Source: Ceratodon purpureus
Taxonomy: Eukaryota > Streptophyta > Bryopsida > Pseudoditrichales > Ditrichaceae
Length of the DNA stretch: 64,000 nt
NCBI GenBank assembly: GCA_014871385.1
Contig: CM026424.1
Span: 14,784,892 to 14,848,891, forward strand
Direction: 5' to 3'
The notes under the pieces are model-generated. The model was not told where the DNA came from, did not search any database, and saw only the letters and a list, made by a program, of their open reading frames with translations. The stretch's first letter is position 1. Each line of letters begins with the position of its first letter. Position numbers and translations under genes: made by a program. Shown here piece after piece: positions 1 through 11,324 of the stretch.

Positions 1-83
1 TTGAGGGTGATTTGTTGCGGAGGTGGTGATGGGTTGGGGGTTTCAATATAATGGGCAGGAGGAAGTGATACGACGGCATCAAG

Positions 84-833
84 ATGTCAGGATCGACGCA
101 GCGTCTCAATGTGGCTCCGACCATTACTATGATGGGAGTGGTGAAGGCGAGGCTAGTGGGCGCCACGAAGGGGCATCAGCTGTTGAAGAAGAAGAGCGAT
201 GCGCTCACGATGCAGTTCCGGCAGATTTTGAAGCGGATTGTGGAAACGAAGGAGTCGATGGGGGACACAATGAAAGCGTCCGCGTTTTCGTTGACTGAAG
301 CGAAGTATGCAGCTGGGGATAACATCAAGTATGTGGTATTTGAGAATGTGGATAAAGCAACGATCAAGGTTAGGGCCAGGCAAGACAATGTTGCGGGCGT
401 GAAGCTTCCCAAATTTGAGCATTTCTCGGAAGCTGGGGAGACGAAGAATGATTTGACAGGGTTAGGTCGAGGTGGGCACCAGGTTCAGCTGTCGAGATCT
501 GCGTTTATGAAGTCGATCGAAATCCTGGTGGAACTGGCATCGTTGCAGACATCCTTCTTGACGTTAGACGAGGCGATCAAGACGACGAATCGGAGGGTGA
601 ATGCTCTGGAGAATGTCGTGAAGCCGAAACTGGAGAACACAATAACGTACATCAGGGGAGAGCTGGATGAGTTGGAGAGAGAGGAGTTTTTTAGGTTGAA
701 GAAGGTGCAGGCGTACAAGAAGAAAGAGGTGGATAAACAGCTTGCAAAAAACAAGGCACACATGGAGCTGGGCTTAGAGCGGCCGATTAGTAGCCAAGCT
801 GAGCCTGCTCAGGATGAAGATCTTCTTTTCTGA
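84..833 (+). CDS. VHA-D: V-type proton ATPase subunit D
   Basis: The 249-residue protein matches subunit D of the V1 sector, the central-stalk rotor subunit that couples ATP hydrolysis in the A3B3 head to proton pumping into the vacuole and endomembranes. The N-terminal LNVAPT and the helix beginning KGHQLLKKKSDAL are characteristic, as is the conserved ETKESMGD segment. The C-terminal helix carries RRVNALENVVKP and ends in an acidic DEDLLF tail. Long N- and C-terminal helices with a short middle are the expected rotor shape, and the length is the family's usual 245-260 residues. The frame is open without introns. The ATG at 84 is chosen because the family motif starts within ten residues. 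An upstream ATG at 29, in another frame, opens an overlapping frame that ends at 298; it matters only if the 5' leader includes it. Confidence 0.96.
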   Translation: MSGSTQRLNVAPTITMMGVVKARLVGATKGHQLLKKKSDALTMQFRQILKRIVETKESMGDTMKASAFSLTEAKYAAGDNIKYVVFENVDKATIKVRARQDNVAGVKLPKFEHFSEAGETKNDLTGLGRGGHQVQLSRSAFMKSIEILVELASLQTSFLTLDEAIKTTNRRVNALENVVKPKLENTITYIRGELDELEREEFFRLKKVQAYKKKEVDKQLAKNKAHMELGLERPISSQAEPAQDEDLLF

Positions 834-2477
834 TGTCGTTCTTGGTTGCATAAGTTCGAGAAGCAGGAGACCTCGCGGGCAATCAAAGTTGTTGCACTTT
901 CCGAGCTTCATGTGAAGTTCACGAAATATCAGTCAGCATTCTTTCATAACTGTGATTCATGTTTGCAATTGTGATCTGTCGATCATGTTACTTTGTAGGG
1001 TTGCAGAAGCTCATCATACACTGGTAATTAATGTGGTATGCAGGGGACGCTTCTTCATGAGGTTCTGCTTTAAGGTAGAACCATCTAAAACCGACCAGTT
1101 AAGGTTTGAGCATGTGTTTTTGAGGCGACGAATTTGATGAGGATTTTTCCCCTGTGGAGACATAAGCTTATTCTTGAATGCAAAAGAATTTGGAATTTTA
1201 CACGCAATATTGAAATAGTTACAAATTTTTTAAGTGAAAAGTTGAAAACCACCCATAACTAATATGTAGGCCCACCTAAAACCGACCACCATGACACCAA
1301 AACTTGATCACCAGAATATTTTCATATGATTCCCTTTCTACCAATCATGCTTGATACTTTCTTCTAGATCTCTCAAGATTTTAGATGTGACAGAAGGTTG
1401 GAATGGGAGAAGACTACTGATTGGTTATGGGGACCCGGTCAGAAATCGGTGTCTCTACCTTAGGTGAGATTTTCCTCAGAGAAGGGCTGGATATTTAACT
1501 ACTGATGATGGGTTGCTGGTTGCCTTATCCAATAATCCACTTTGATTCTGGATTTTGAAAGTAGAGGTGGACTTGTCAGGGTTTGTTTTCATTGAACTAT
1601 TCAGCTGTAGATAATTGAAATTGTAAACGCACCAGGACCAGCGTTCCCTAAACAGGCTAAATTTCGCCCTTTTCATACCAAAAAACCTGATCAGCTACAC
1701 CCCGTGTGAAAAGGGAGGCCTGAAAATGGATTTTGAGCGGATGTACTCATGAGCTGGGGTCGCTGGTGGCACATCGGCTACGTGGATGTCACGTCAGAGA
1801 GCACATCCAAAATGTTGCGCCCCCACTCAATCGCCTTTCGACTCTACCCGTTGATCTCCCCTCGCGAGGCAGCAAGATCTAGGCCGTCCAATGAGCAAAC
1901 CCTAAGCCCGGGGGGAGGGGCTCTTAGCCACTTAATTACTCTCTTGGATTCTCATTAATCGCAAGCTTCTCTCCTCTGTGAACGCATTGATCGCTCCCTC
2001 CTCTCCTCCGAATCTTGCATTGATCGCTTGTCCTGTCCTCCATATCTGCATTCATTTTTGCGTTCAAACCTGCCGCCCTTCTCTCAGCTTTGGCTCTGTG
2101 CTTCCCTGCAACTTTGCAAGCTCAGAGACCCGAGAGAAGAGCTACGTAATGGATCGCCGCTGATTTTGTATCGTTGGCAGCACAATCTGGGACGAGGGGA
2201 TACGGGGTCTTTAGAGAGGGCACCTGTGGGGCTTGTGGGAATGCTGGGTTGTGTTTTGGATCGGAGGCATTGTGCAATGCGCAATTGCACACTCATTGTA
2301 TTCACATCCAGCTGCAATGCTGGGAGTACTTAAGTGATATGGGTGTTCTACGATTCCACACTTCTACTCATTGCCAATCTCCTTGCCTGCGATCCCCTTG
2401 TGCACATTGCTCACTGCCTCCGATGCTCATTGCCTCCGATCTTGGTGTGCACAGTGAAAGGTTGGCCTTTGCTGCCT
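834..2477. other. Non-coding stretch left of the TIR element
   Basis: No gene is supported here. The first few hundred bases are probably the 3' UTR of the V-ATPase gene. Around 1890-1920 there is a GC-rich block with AAACCCTAAGCCCG, which resembles the telo-box leaders of plant promoters, followed by a C/T-rich tract to about 2110. This could be the promoter and leader of a plus-strand gene whose body is no longer present. The short frames here have no recognisable protein character. Confidence 0.5.
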
Positions 2478-2493
2478 CCTCGGGGGGGTCACT
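2478..2493 (+). repeat. Left terminal inverted repeat
   Basis: Sixteen bases, CCTCGGGGGGGTCACT, identical to the reverse complement of 10708-10723. The seven-G run is the same length in both copies. Confidence 0.7.
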
Positions 2494-3468
2494 CTTCTTA
2501 AAAATTAAGGGGATAGGTGCGAACATGGGGTATTTTAAGGGGGGCTATTACTTAGTGTTTTTTTTTTTTGAAGGGGCTATTATTACATAATTTTCTAATA
2601 TGTGTTATTAAATTGGGGGCTATGGGTAAGTATAAGTGCCGGGTTAGGGTGTTTCATGGCATGGTATATTACTTATAATAAGTGTCAATTTTTTTTTTGG
2701 TACAATTCCCCACACTCCTGTTACTGCAAACAAGTAACTAGATAATGAACAAGAAGATCAGAGCAATGCTTTTGGTTACTGTTTCATACAGGTTCCTCTA
2801 TTATGTAGCATCAAGCAAAAAAAGGAAAAAAACATGGAACAGAAGTTCGAAGCATTACAGATACATGGTCAGACATAATCACAACACACAAACAGGAGCT
2901 TCGGATCAAATTCAAAGGGGATCGGCACTCTCTACAAGACGGCACACAAACTGACCAACTCATTCATTACTCCGAAAACAAGGTTTCAAAACAGAATTAA
3001 CTCCTGGGCCTACAGATTCAGTACTGGTATTGTTCCAAAGTTGGACAAGCAATTCAAACAGGTTTCATGACAAAGAAAAGTGTTCAAAAACACAAAAAAA
3101 AGGCCTAAGCTCTAATTCACATCCGTAGAGCAGGAGTTCCTCGTAACCGCCGTCTCAAATGAACCTGATACATGACGAAACCCAGAGCATAAGAAAAAAG
3201 ACCTCGGGCATGAGATGGCAAATAGATTGCAAAGAAACTGACAGCCGCAATGAAAACAATTTAAACAGCAAGGGCTGTGGAAAATGATACGCAAGTACAA
3301 ACCGTGACAACTACATGGGAAGCAAAATGGAAGAGCAGCAACAAATGAAACATCGGAGAAAGGGTTTGGAGCGTACCTTCACAAGTGTTTGGAGCGCTTC
3401 TCCGGTGTGACCCAGACAGTCTCGAGCAACTCCTGCCCATCTCCTGGAATCACTTGAACTTCAGCCAT

Positions 3469-3936
3469 CTAACCGCTCATGAGGAAGGCCAGCAGGGACT
3501 CGAGTTCGGTGTTCGAGAGCGCACCCAAGGGCTGGGTCCGAAGCCTCATCGGCAGGGGGGTCGTGAAGGACCAGGATTTTGTGAAGACGGCGACGGCGGT
3601 ATCAAACTCCGCCAAACGATTACCCCGGCCGTGAACCATCCAGTTTCTCTCGGCAACAGGCAGATGGAACTTCCGCAACAATGGAGCAGCGCGCAATGCA
3701 GCGTACTCTACGCGGGACCTGATCGCTGCGTTCCACTCCTTCGACAAACACGCAAGCTTCGGGATGAGCTCCAACAACTCGCTTCTATCAACGTTGAGCC
3801 GATCGACAGCAACCCAAGGATCTGCGGGAGCACAAGCAAAGTCGAGGACGTGGTCAATTAGAACATGACACGCCACCATGTCAAAGCAGCATCGCTTGTT
3901 CTTCGCGGCCTCTACAATCCAGCGAAGGTCAGTCAT
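3469..3936 (-). CDS. Unknown 155-residue protein inside the TIR element
   Basis: I do not recognise this gene. From the ATG at 3936 the frame encodes 155 residues. It begins MTDLRWIVEAAKNKRC and contains a Cys/His patch (CCFDMVACHVLIDH) and a leucine-rich helix, LLELIPKLACLSKEWNAA. The last resembles the helix after an F-box in some plant proteins (leucines, then SKEWN), but the F-box itself is not convincing, so that reading is a guess. The open frame continues upstream of the ATG to 4155 without another in-frame ATG; those extra residues are hydrophobic and serine-rich and are probably leader. There is no clear splice donor before the stop. Its place inside the inverted repeats suggests either element cargo or a captured host fragment. 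Confidence 0.45.
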   Translation of the reverse strand: MTDLRWIVEAAKNKRCCFDMVACHVLIDHVLDFACAPADPWVAVDRLNVDRSELLELIPKLACLSKEWNAAIRSRVEYAALRAAPLLRKFHLPVAERNWMVHGRGNRLAEFDTAVAVFTKSWSFTTPLPMRLRTQPLGALSNTELESLLAFLMSG

Positions 3937-5360
3937 CTTGGGCAAAACAGAAACGAAAGCAAGAAGAAAACGGGGGCGTAGAAGCAGAGGAAGGGAGAAG
4001 TGAAGGTCGGGGGAGCTCGAACTGGAACAACAAAGCAGCGCAAAGGCAAACTCAAGAAGGAGTTGGCTGTAAACAAGGTGCAGGACTTGGGTTTTAGAAG
4101 ACACACCAGAAGAGACGATGGAGAAGACGGCAGCGACTAGACTGTCAGCCGTCACAAATCACTCATGTCAGCCCACCATGCTCGAGGGTTGATGATGGGG
4201 ATTAGAGGTAAGTCGGATCAAATCACTTCCTACTTGGAAAATGGTGATTAGGGACAGTAGAAGAGTAATCATACCTGGAACCCTCCATGTTCATGATGGA
4301 GTGAGCTGAGCTGACAGCATGAGGTCAGAGTCTCGCGAGTTGACATTCGCCTGTCCCCAACAGCCCCCATCATCCTGGGTACATGGATGAAAATTTATTA
4401 ATGTTAGTGTGGTTCCGAGATATAGTGTGACCGAATTAGAGAAAATGCGCTGTCTCTGAGAATTAAAGGAGCAGAATCGTACCTTGTTCAGTGGGCCGAG
4501 ATGATTGCATCCGAGAATCCAAAAAAGTAACCAACATATGGGTATCATTAAACGGCCCTGGAATTTGAGTCAGTAATTGGAGGAAGTTCCCTATTTAATG
4601 CAGAAACAGAGCGGTTCAGAACATTTAAAGTTAAGAATGTTATCCTAAAAATAACATCAATGTCCAAGGAATTTGAAAATGTACCTGATCTCTCATGAGC
4701 AACCGTTGAGGTACGTCGGAGAATGTTCAAGTCCCACATAATGCACCCACGGGATCATGGCCTGCAATTCAAGCAGAACATGTTACAACCCAGATAGTAT
4801 GAGAATACATCAGATGCGTCGAAGCTTCAATGCGAAAAAATAAATTAATTACATAACCATGTCTGAAAAGAGAGGAATTTCTAGGGACCATACTCATGTG
4901 CATACCATTGACGGGTTTGCAGATCCTTTCTACCACATCAATAAAAATAGCCATGACAAAATATTTAAACTGCACTTACCTGAAAATGAGCTGCAACCAC
5001 CTCACCGACTTGAAGATATTAATGGCGACCTAGTGAAGGAAAAACGAGCTTCCACTGCATGCACCAGCAAGACAGAAATCAGTAGACTCCAAATAATCAT
5101 GCAAGCCAATCTAAGTGCGGGTTTGCCAACAGAATAACAAATATTTTTCAGAGTGTCCACTTTGTATGCATTCAGTAAATCAATCAAACTTCCAACTAAA
5201 TAACGAAAACTGAATCTCAAAGTGAACACAATTATGACCAAAAAACTTAACTACATAATCCGCAACATCTGGATGCACATACCTGCGATTGAGAGCAACT
5301 GGATCGAGCGCCACCACCGAAATACATAGAGCTAGGTAAGACGCTTCGCACACATTACAT
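3937..5360. other. Non-coding interior of the TIR element
   Basis: I see no gene. Composition is moderately AT-rich. Short open frames on both strands lack codon bias or recognisable motifs. This stretch probably holds the 3' flank of the transposase and the leader of the small ORF at 3469-3936. Confidence 0.5.
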
Positions 5361-8300
5361 TCATGCAACAAACTCGTCTAAAACAGTTCTGTCGTTCTCT
5401 TCTAAACTATATAAGTTAGTTCTATTGTTGAATGACAGGGCAACGGTAGAAATTACGCCATCCAGATCAATCCATTGCGTGTCTGTTGCATCATACTTAA
5501 ATTTATTTCTACCAGGTGCTCGTTTGAACCAATTCAGCAAAAGTTCCACGGTAGGTCCAGAACTCACCTTCTTACCTGTTGAGTTCCGATTAAGCAGGTC
5601 AATTGGATACCGACACAAGCCCCATTTAGTCCCCACTTTTCTGCGTATTTTCTGGACACGACCTAGCCACCACGACCCTACATCTGCACCCCCTGAAACA
5701 TTACATGGAGCACCAATCCGAACTCCCGACCCTTTCTTCCTCCTTTGGGCAGCCTTTACAGCGGATCCAATGTCGAGGTCTGATGGCTGCATAAAAAGAA
5801 CCCCGCAGTCACTACCGAGCCCTATAAGACAAGTACTGGTAGAACTAGCTGCAGACAAGTAATCCTCGGCGTTGTTGAAGTACAGAGAATTTTTGATTCT
5901 AGTCAGACGGTCCTTTGAGAGGAACGGGTTACCGTTCAATTCAGACACCAATGTCGACTTGAAAATTGTTTTCCCCATGTACTCCACAACGGGGAGGATA
6001 TTGCCAACGGCTGGCCCGGTTCCTTAACAGTCCTCCGGGAAATCCTCAACCGAGTCCAGCATGTCGGAGATTGCGCCTCTACACTCGTTTTCAGCAACAA
6101 CAGTAGGGTCTAAGCCATCCTCGAATACTGAATCTTCCAGATTCAACCCATCATTGGACTGATGTTCCAAGGATTCAGAATCTACATGACCTGACTCCAT
6201 CATCGTCTCACGTAAGACCTCAGCATCACCGTCTTCGCCCGGGGTGGGCTTATCAGGTGCGATATAGGACCAGTGTTTAGGGTCAGAACACTCATGCAGC
6301 CAAGGCTGCTGAAACCAGGTCTTGTTTCGGGCGTACGTAGAAGGGGCCATGTTCAGACTATTTAGCATACCCTGGGCCGCCTTAAATCCTTCTTTTAGGG
6401 CAATGACGAATTCTTCGTCTGTAGCCAGTTCTGAATAGTCTGAGAGATCTGCCGGTAACTCCCCAGGTGCCATGGGGTGGATTTCGCTCCAGACGTTTCG
6501 CTGTTTGTTGTGTGCACGATCAAACTGCAAACCATTCTTCCTGTACTCCATGGCTGCCAACTTGTTCACCGTGTTAGCACACCCAACGAGTTCATGGAAG
6601 TCATACGCCCGTTCCATCCCCTGCATCCCCCCAACCTTACTAAAGAAAATTTCACATGAATCAGAACCGGTAAGGTGGAAGGAAACAGGTAGATGGTCAT
6701 ATGCGTCCCTAAACAATTTTATCAAGAGCACCACAAAATGGCAAGACAGTTGGACGTCCAAGAAACATTGGTTCGAGACGAAGCACTCCTGTACCGTGAG
6801 TGTCTTATTATTACCACCTACGGAATGGTCACCGTGTTTAAACCAGAGCTTCCATAAGCGAAAAAAAAAGGAAACCTTCCCGGCTAGAACAACCCGCTCT
6901 CTCAGAGTCAGAGACAAAGACAAGAATATGTCAACATAATCCGCACATATTTGCAAACACATCTCCGTTCCGAGCGTTCTCTCCTGATGGGCGTCTCGGC
7001 TGGTCCTCAGCAACTACAGACAGCTCCTAGCCTTCGCCGCACAAATTCTTTGAGCACTACCCCAGTTCTGACGATCAGTTCTTTGCACATCCTCTTTTCT
7101 AAGACCGTGCTGATCTAGAGTGAATTTTTGGTACACTTGACCGAGGTGGTCCAAGAAGCAAACATCAGCCCCCAACTGCAGGGTTTTAACGGCACTGTCC
7201 AAGGGGTTGATTAATTTTTTTCCATTATGAATAAAATCTTGATCATGCAAGCCCCTTACTTTGTTTTCCCCCAACCACTCAGCAGTTAGGCCCCACCCTC
7301 CCACGGTATTTCATATCTTGTTCCCATCTTGCTGGAATAATCGGCCAGCATTAGTTGCCGCCTTCTTGGGTCTCCATCAGACGCGTGCCCCACGATGGGC
7401 CCGACTGCACCTGCACATGAATCCTCCCACAACCTGTCTATACAATCCCACTGTCTTCTGACCCATCCCGAATCGAAGCAATTACAGGTACACGACACAA
7501 CCAACACAAGTCTGGGTAATAACAAATGCAATGGATTGACCATTATGACCCTAGCGAAACTCCCCTTCCTGTTGAAACGAAATGCATCTACGATTGACTC
7601 ATAGCCTACTGTACCCTCCCCTATGACTGTTTTAAAGGAAGAAATACAGCAATGACCTTCATTCGGCCCACAAAAGCCTAGTAAACAATCAGTCTTGGCT
7701 TCCCACGAAATCCTCGTCTTCACCTTAGTTTCGTCTTCAGCTAAAATCACTGGAATAGGTCCCGTAATTCCATGCGCTTCCTTTGCCTCCCTGTAAATGT
7801 TAGCAACTTCAGAAAAAATGGAAGGGTGTTCACCTGCAATGAAGTGAACTCCCTTCTTATTTTCTCGTTTAATACTACAATACGATGGTCCCGCAAAATT
7901 CAGTGCGAACAGGTCACACATACGTCTGCCACCATAAATCTTCATAGCCTGTGAGAAACATTTTGTATTCTGCGAAAATCTGTGACCTTGCCTCACCCGG
8001 TTTAGATTCGTGGCAATGTCTCTTAGGAAGTCCCAGAGCGCGGGTTTTCCACCAAATGCATTAGTTCTGTGGGCAGCCAAGATGTTGTTACAAAAAGAAA
8101 GCACATCCTTACGATTAAAATTCTCGACAGCAGACAGTTTTAGACCACGCTGGGACATTTTCAGCTGAGCCACCTTGGACTTCATCTGCTAATGTAGCGC
8201 CCTCTCTTCTCTAAACCGCCTTGCTAATACTCGACTATGACTTCCTAACTCTTGCGGTGATAAGTAATCAATTCGACAGCCCAACCTGGTATTTCTAGAT

Positions 8301-9835
8301 CCTCGTTTCACTAAAGCTCGTCCTTCTCTAATCACTCTAAGTCTAAAATCAGTTTCATTCACAATACTAGCACAGTATACGCAGGTGAAATTACCGAAAG
8401 CCTCACCACTACTAGATAGACGGTTACATAATATATGTCTGAAGCATCCGTGAACAATGCAAGAGACATCACCATACACGAACTCCCCAGTAGTAGTCGG
8501 CTCAGCTGCCTAGCAGGACCCCGGCTTAGGATCCCCCAGCAACCCGCAAACCTTGTACACCTTACCCCCGTAGGAGACAGTCCCCTTCCAATACCCCCAA
8601 CAAAGCAATGACAACAAAGAGTACTCCTTACCTGCTTGATCCGTGTTCACAGAGCCCGAGGATTGAGAAGTCGCATTTCTGAACCAACCATGCAGGTCTG
8701 GTTGGTTGCCAACTGTGGCTCTAGACCTCGAAGATGGACGGCCCCTTTTACCACTCTGAGTCCTTGACACGGATGAGTTCTTCGATGAGTCGGACTTGGC
8801 CTCCAAGCATTTCGTGTGAGTGAACCCGTGGAGATGGTTCTCCAAGTTCACCCGGAGGTTCTTCTTTGGAGGGCAGAGGAGTAGCAGCTCCCCGTCAACC
8901 TTACACCGCACCTTGTACCAGAAGCTTTTCAGCTCTGTCCAACCAACGTCACCGACTACTGTAAAGGGAGGATCGTCCACGGAAACCTCTTCGTTTACGG
9001 CCTTCAATATACTCAGACTTTCTTCAACAAGCCTCTTATGGTCCGCACCGGTATAGATTACAGGTTTGCCTTTCTTCCCCTCCTTCGGATGATCATTAAA
9101 CTTCACTTTCTTCTTTAGACACCACTGTTTGATGTAGAGAGTCGAATGAAGATGCGACTTTTTAAAATTAGCAAACAAGTTAGCTACGACAGATTTGGAG
9201 TGATCTCCTGTAGCTCCACCGAAATCCTTGTTGCATTCGCAGCAATGAATCTTTACCACCCCGACATCGTTCAGATCGTAGGTTTTCAGGTGCCAATCGT
9301 GGTCGGCCATGTCCAAGTTCTCGAGATCCTTCTTCAACTTCAGGACTGCTGCATTGTATTTCTGCATCACCTCGTCGGATAAGAGTGTCGAAGTCAAGTG
9401 ATTAGGCACCTCAGCCTTGACTTCAAGCTCCACAGCGGTGGCATCTTCACCCTCCCCACCGACATCGCATTCCAATTCTTCTGTCCACTGGTTCGGGAAA
9501 TCCATGCTCGGGTTCTGCTGAAATTCGTTGCTTGCATTCTCCTCCACGACATCTAACCGCCGTCGCTTGAACTGCCCAACGTTGACATCGTCCTCCATTG
9601 GAATCACGTAGGTCCGCTCTGTGACGGGGTTCAGCTCCTCAAACTTCTGGCGGATTCTACACAGATCCTCTAGATCCCAGAATTGTAATTCCCAATCCAA
9701 ACACCCGAGCCTCTCCAACTTCACCCTCAAGCCTCGATATATTTCACCAACCTGACTCACTATTGGGCCAACCAATTCGGGCCTCGAATTCTCATCAGCC
9801 ACAGAGTACAACTTGACCTTGTAATTAGAAGCCAT
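5361..9835 (-). pseudogene. Decayed zinc-finger/RNase H-like transposase
   Basis: Read on the minus strand, exon 1 (9835-8632) encodes 401 residues. It has an NLS-like FKRRRLD, two Cys/His finger-like segments (HCCECNKDF with HLHS; LLLCPPKK with HGFTHTKC) and an AT-hook-like GKRGRPSS. A CAG|GTAAG donor and a phase-matched acceptor give a 126-bp intron (8631-8506). The second part (8505-5361) runs in one frame except for a one-base shift near 7286-7306. It contains a Cys cluster, then acidic motifs spaced like an RNase H-fold transposase: ILAEDETK, HASDGDPRRRQ, GLHDQDFIHNGKKL and TGSDSCEIFFSK. In-frame stops lie at 8189-8191 (TAG), 7014-7016 (TAG) and 6024-6026 (TAA), with coherent protein continuing after each. 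The likely role was excision and integration of the surrounding element; P/THAP9-like or another DDE superfamily is possible. It appears dead. Confidence 0.7.
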
Positions 9836-10707
9836 AACAAAAGCAAGAAAGAACTGAAACCCTAATTAAGCAATGAAACCATGCACGATCTAAACTCAAA
9901 ATGTGTCCACGCTTCCGCTTAGAGCGCTGTGAAGTCCGATCCAAAACCAAACCCCTGCCACCCGAAAGCACCCACATCACCGATGTTAGGAAGGTACCCA
10001 ATTAAAACCCAAATAAACCCTGAACCTACAAACAAACCACAAAAAACCGCAGGCACTCGAAGAACCCAAAATATCGAATTCACCTGAATCACTCTCGCCC
10101 ACCTTAAGCGCAGGAACCCACTACCAGCATCAAAACATGAACATCGCATCCAAAGCCCACCTCAAGCGCCAACGTCCACATTCACGAGCATCGCAGTAAA
10201 CCCTAAACTCAGCAAAGAAGAACATGATAATCGGAAATTCGCAAAATGGAAGTGGAAGCCCAAGAATTCTCCCAGCCTCACTGCAAAACCTAACGCCGCC
10301 AATTCCATCCCACGGGCCAGCCTCATCACCCTGCAGCCCTTGATCTCAATTCTCATCGACGGCCCTTGTTGAGGAATCTATCATTCAACAGCTTACCAAG
10401 AACTGGCGCGTGATGATTTTTTTTGAAATTCAAGAGTGACCAGCCCTTCCCCTTCAAAAAAAAATGTGGCAAACGTATGATCTTCATAATACCCATAATT
10501 TGTCATCATTTTTTTATAAAGTGGGGGGTATATTACAATTAACTAAACTCTAATATGACCACATTACCTACACACTATATTACTTATAATGCCCCGAAAC
10601 ACTTTCTATGCCCTCTATGGTAGAAGTAAAAAAATTCTAATTTTTATTCATAATGAATTTAAGGCACCCTATATTTGTTCTCACCTATATGTCTACTTTT
10701 TACGCCC
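9836..10707. other. Right sub-terminal region of the TIR element
   Basis: No gene is supported. The first part is likely the promoter and leader of the transposase. From about 10420 the sequence is AT-rich, with G- or C-runs that mirror the left sub-terminal region in inverted orientation. A GAGTGACCAGCCC block near 10430 again carries the AGTGACC core of the terminal repeat. Confidence 0.45.
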
Positions 10708-11324
10708 AGTGACCCCCCCGAGGTAGTTCTCTTTTTGAGCTGAACATGGTAGCAAAATATGGCACTTATAGCATAAATCATTCTTGAATTCCCCATCTAT
10801 GATAAGCCAAGCATCGCGATTGTAAAGCACTTTCCGAAGTCCAGAGTCGTCTCCCCCAACTGGACCATATGCCTTCGCAGCCTTTATGTCGCTGAAGTCC
10901 GGTACAAAAAAGCGATTTTGGACTTTCCAAGCGACTTCCTTCTTCCTTTCCGCCAGATAACATATCCAAAAAACAGAAAAATAGGACTTCCCAATGCCCG
11001 ATGTACCCTTAACAATGAAGCTTGCACTCGGCGCTGCCGTCTCCAGGATCGTCTTCAAATCTCTGTAACAATCTCGAACCCAAAGAAGAATTGACCCATC
11101 ATAATTATTAAGCGGATCAGCACTCAATTTCAAGAATGGCACGTCAGGAACGTCACAACCCTTTTCAACTGAAGCCGTGTCAGCTTCTTTCCGCTCCCTA
11201 TACTTTCTTTCCCACTCCGCGTACTCTTCTTCCCACTCCCTGTAATAATCTCCTGCTGATTGGACAAAGGATTGCAAATGATCTGGAGGTTCTACACGTT
11301 GCTTTTTTGAAGCTGAACCTCCCT
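10693..11324 (-). pseudogene. Truncated Crinkler/RHS-like P-loop NTPase
   Basis: The frame encodes about 210 residues. A charged helix rich in EWEEEYAEWERKY is followed by PFLKLSADPLNNY. Then come a Walker A loop, GTSGIGKS, within FIVKGTSGIGKSYFSVFW, and a Walker B-like AWLIIDG. The KGTSGIGKS-to-WLIIDG spacing and the following ILLPCSAQKENY match the NTPase module of Crinkler and retrotransposon-hot-spot proteins; that assignment is from memory of the family. Right after ENY the frame enters the 16-bp terminal repeat and adds only LGG and a short tail before a stop, so the C-terminal effector region is missing. There is no in-frame ATG. A GCAG acceptor just upstream suggests this is an internal exon with the start in the unresolved region toward 11.7 kb, where a CCCTAGGGTTT leader motif is present. 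Confidence 0.6.
10708..10723 (-). repeat. Right terminal inverted repeat
   Basis: Sixteen bases, the exact reverse complement of 2478-2493. It forms the last codons of the truncated NTPase frame next to it. Confidence 0.7.

Larger units (their letters stand above)
2478..10723. mobile_element. Candidate 8.2 kb DNA transposon with terminal inverted repeats
   Basis: The segment is bounded by a perfect 16-bp inverted repeat (2478-2493 and 10708-10723, CCTCGGGGGGGTCACT). Looser inverted similarity continues inward. An ATAGGTGNGAACA block lies at 2513-2525 and, inverted, at about 10676-10689. A T-run followed by GAAGGGG lies near 2560-2575 and, inverted, near 10450. GTGTTTC/GGCAT and TTACTTATAAT blocks occur on both sides. 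The interior carries a decayed transposase (5361-9835) and a small unknown ORF (3469-3936). I see no target-site duplication: left flank TGCTGCCT, right flank TAGTTCTC. The copy may therefore be old, rearranged, or made of two related ends. The superfamily is unresolved. Confidence 0.6.

Noticed and set aside
2174-2590. 138-codon plus-strand frame crossing the left terminal repeat
   Set aside because: Cys/His/Leu-rich without a motif, and it runs through the transposon boundary. It was also examined as the missing part of the truncated NTPase, but neither strand shows that protein.
5425-5862. 145-codon plus-strand frame
   Set aside because: Antisense shadow of the transposase C-terminal segment.
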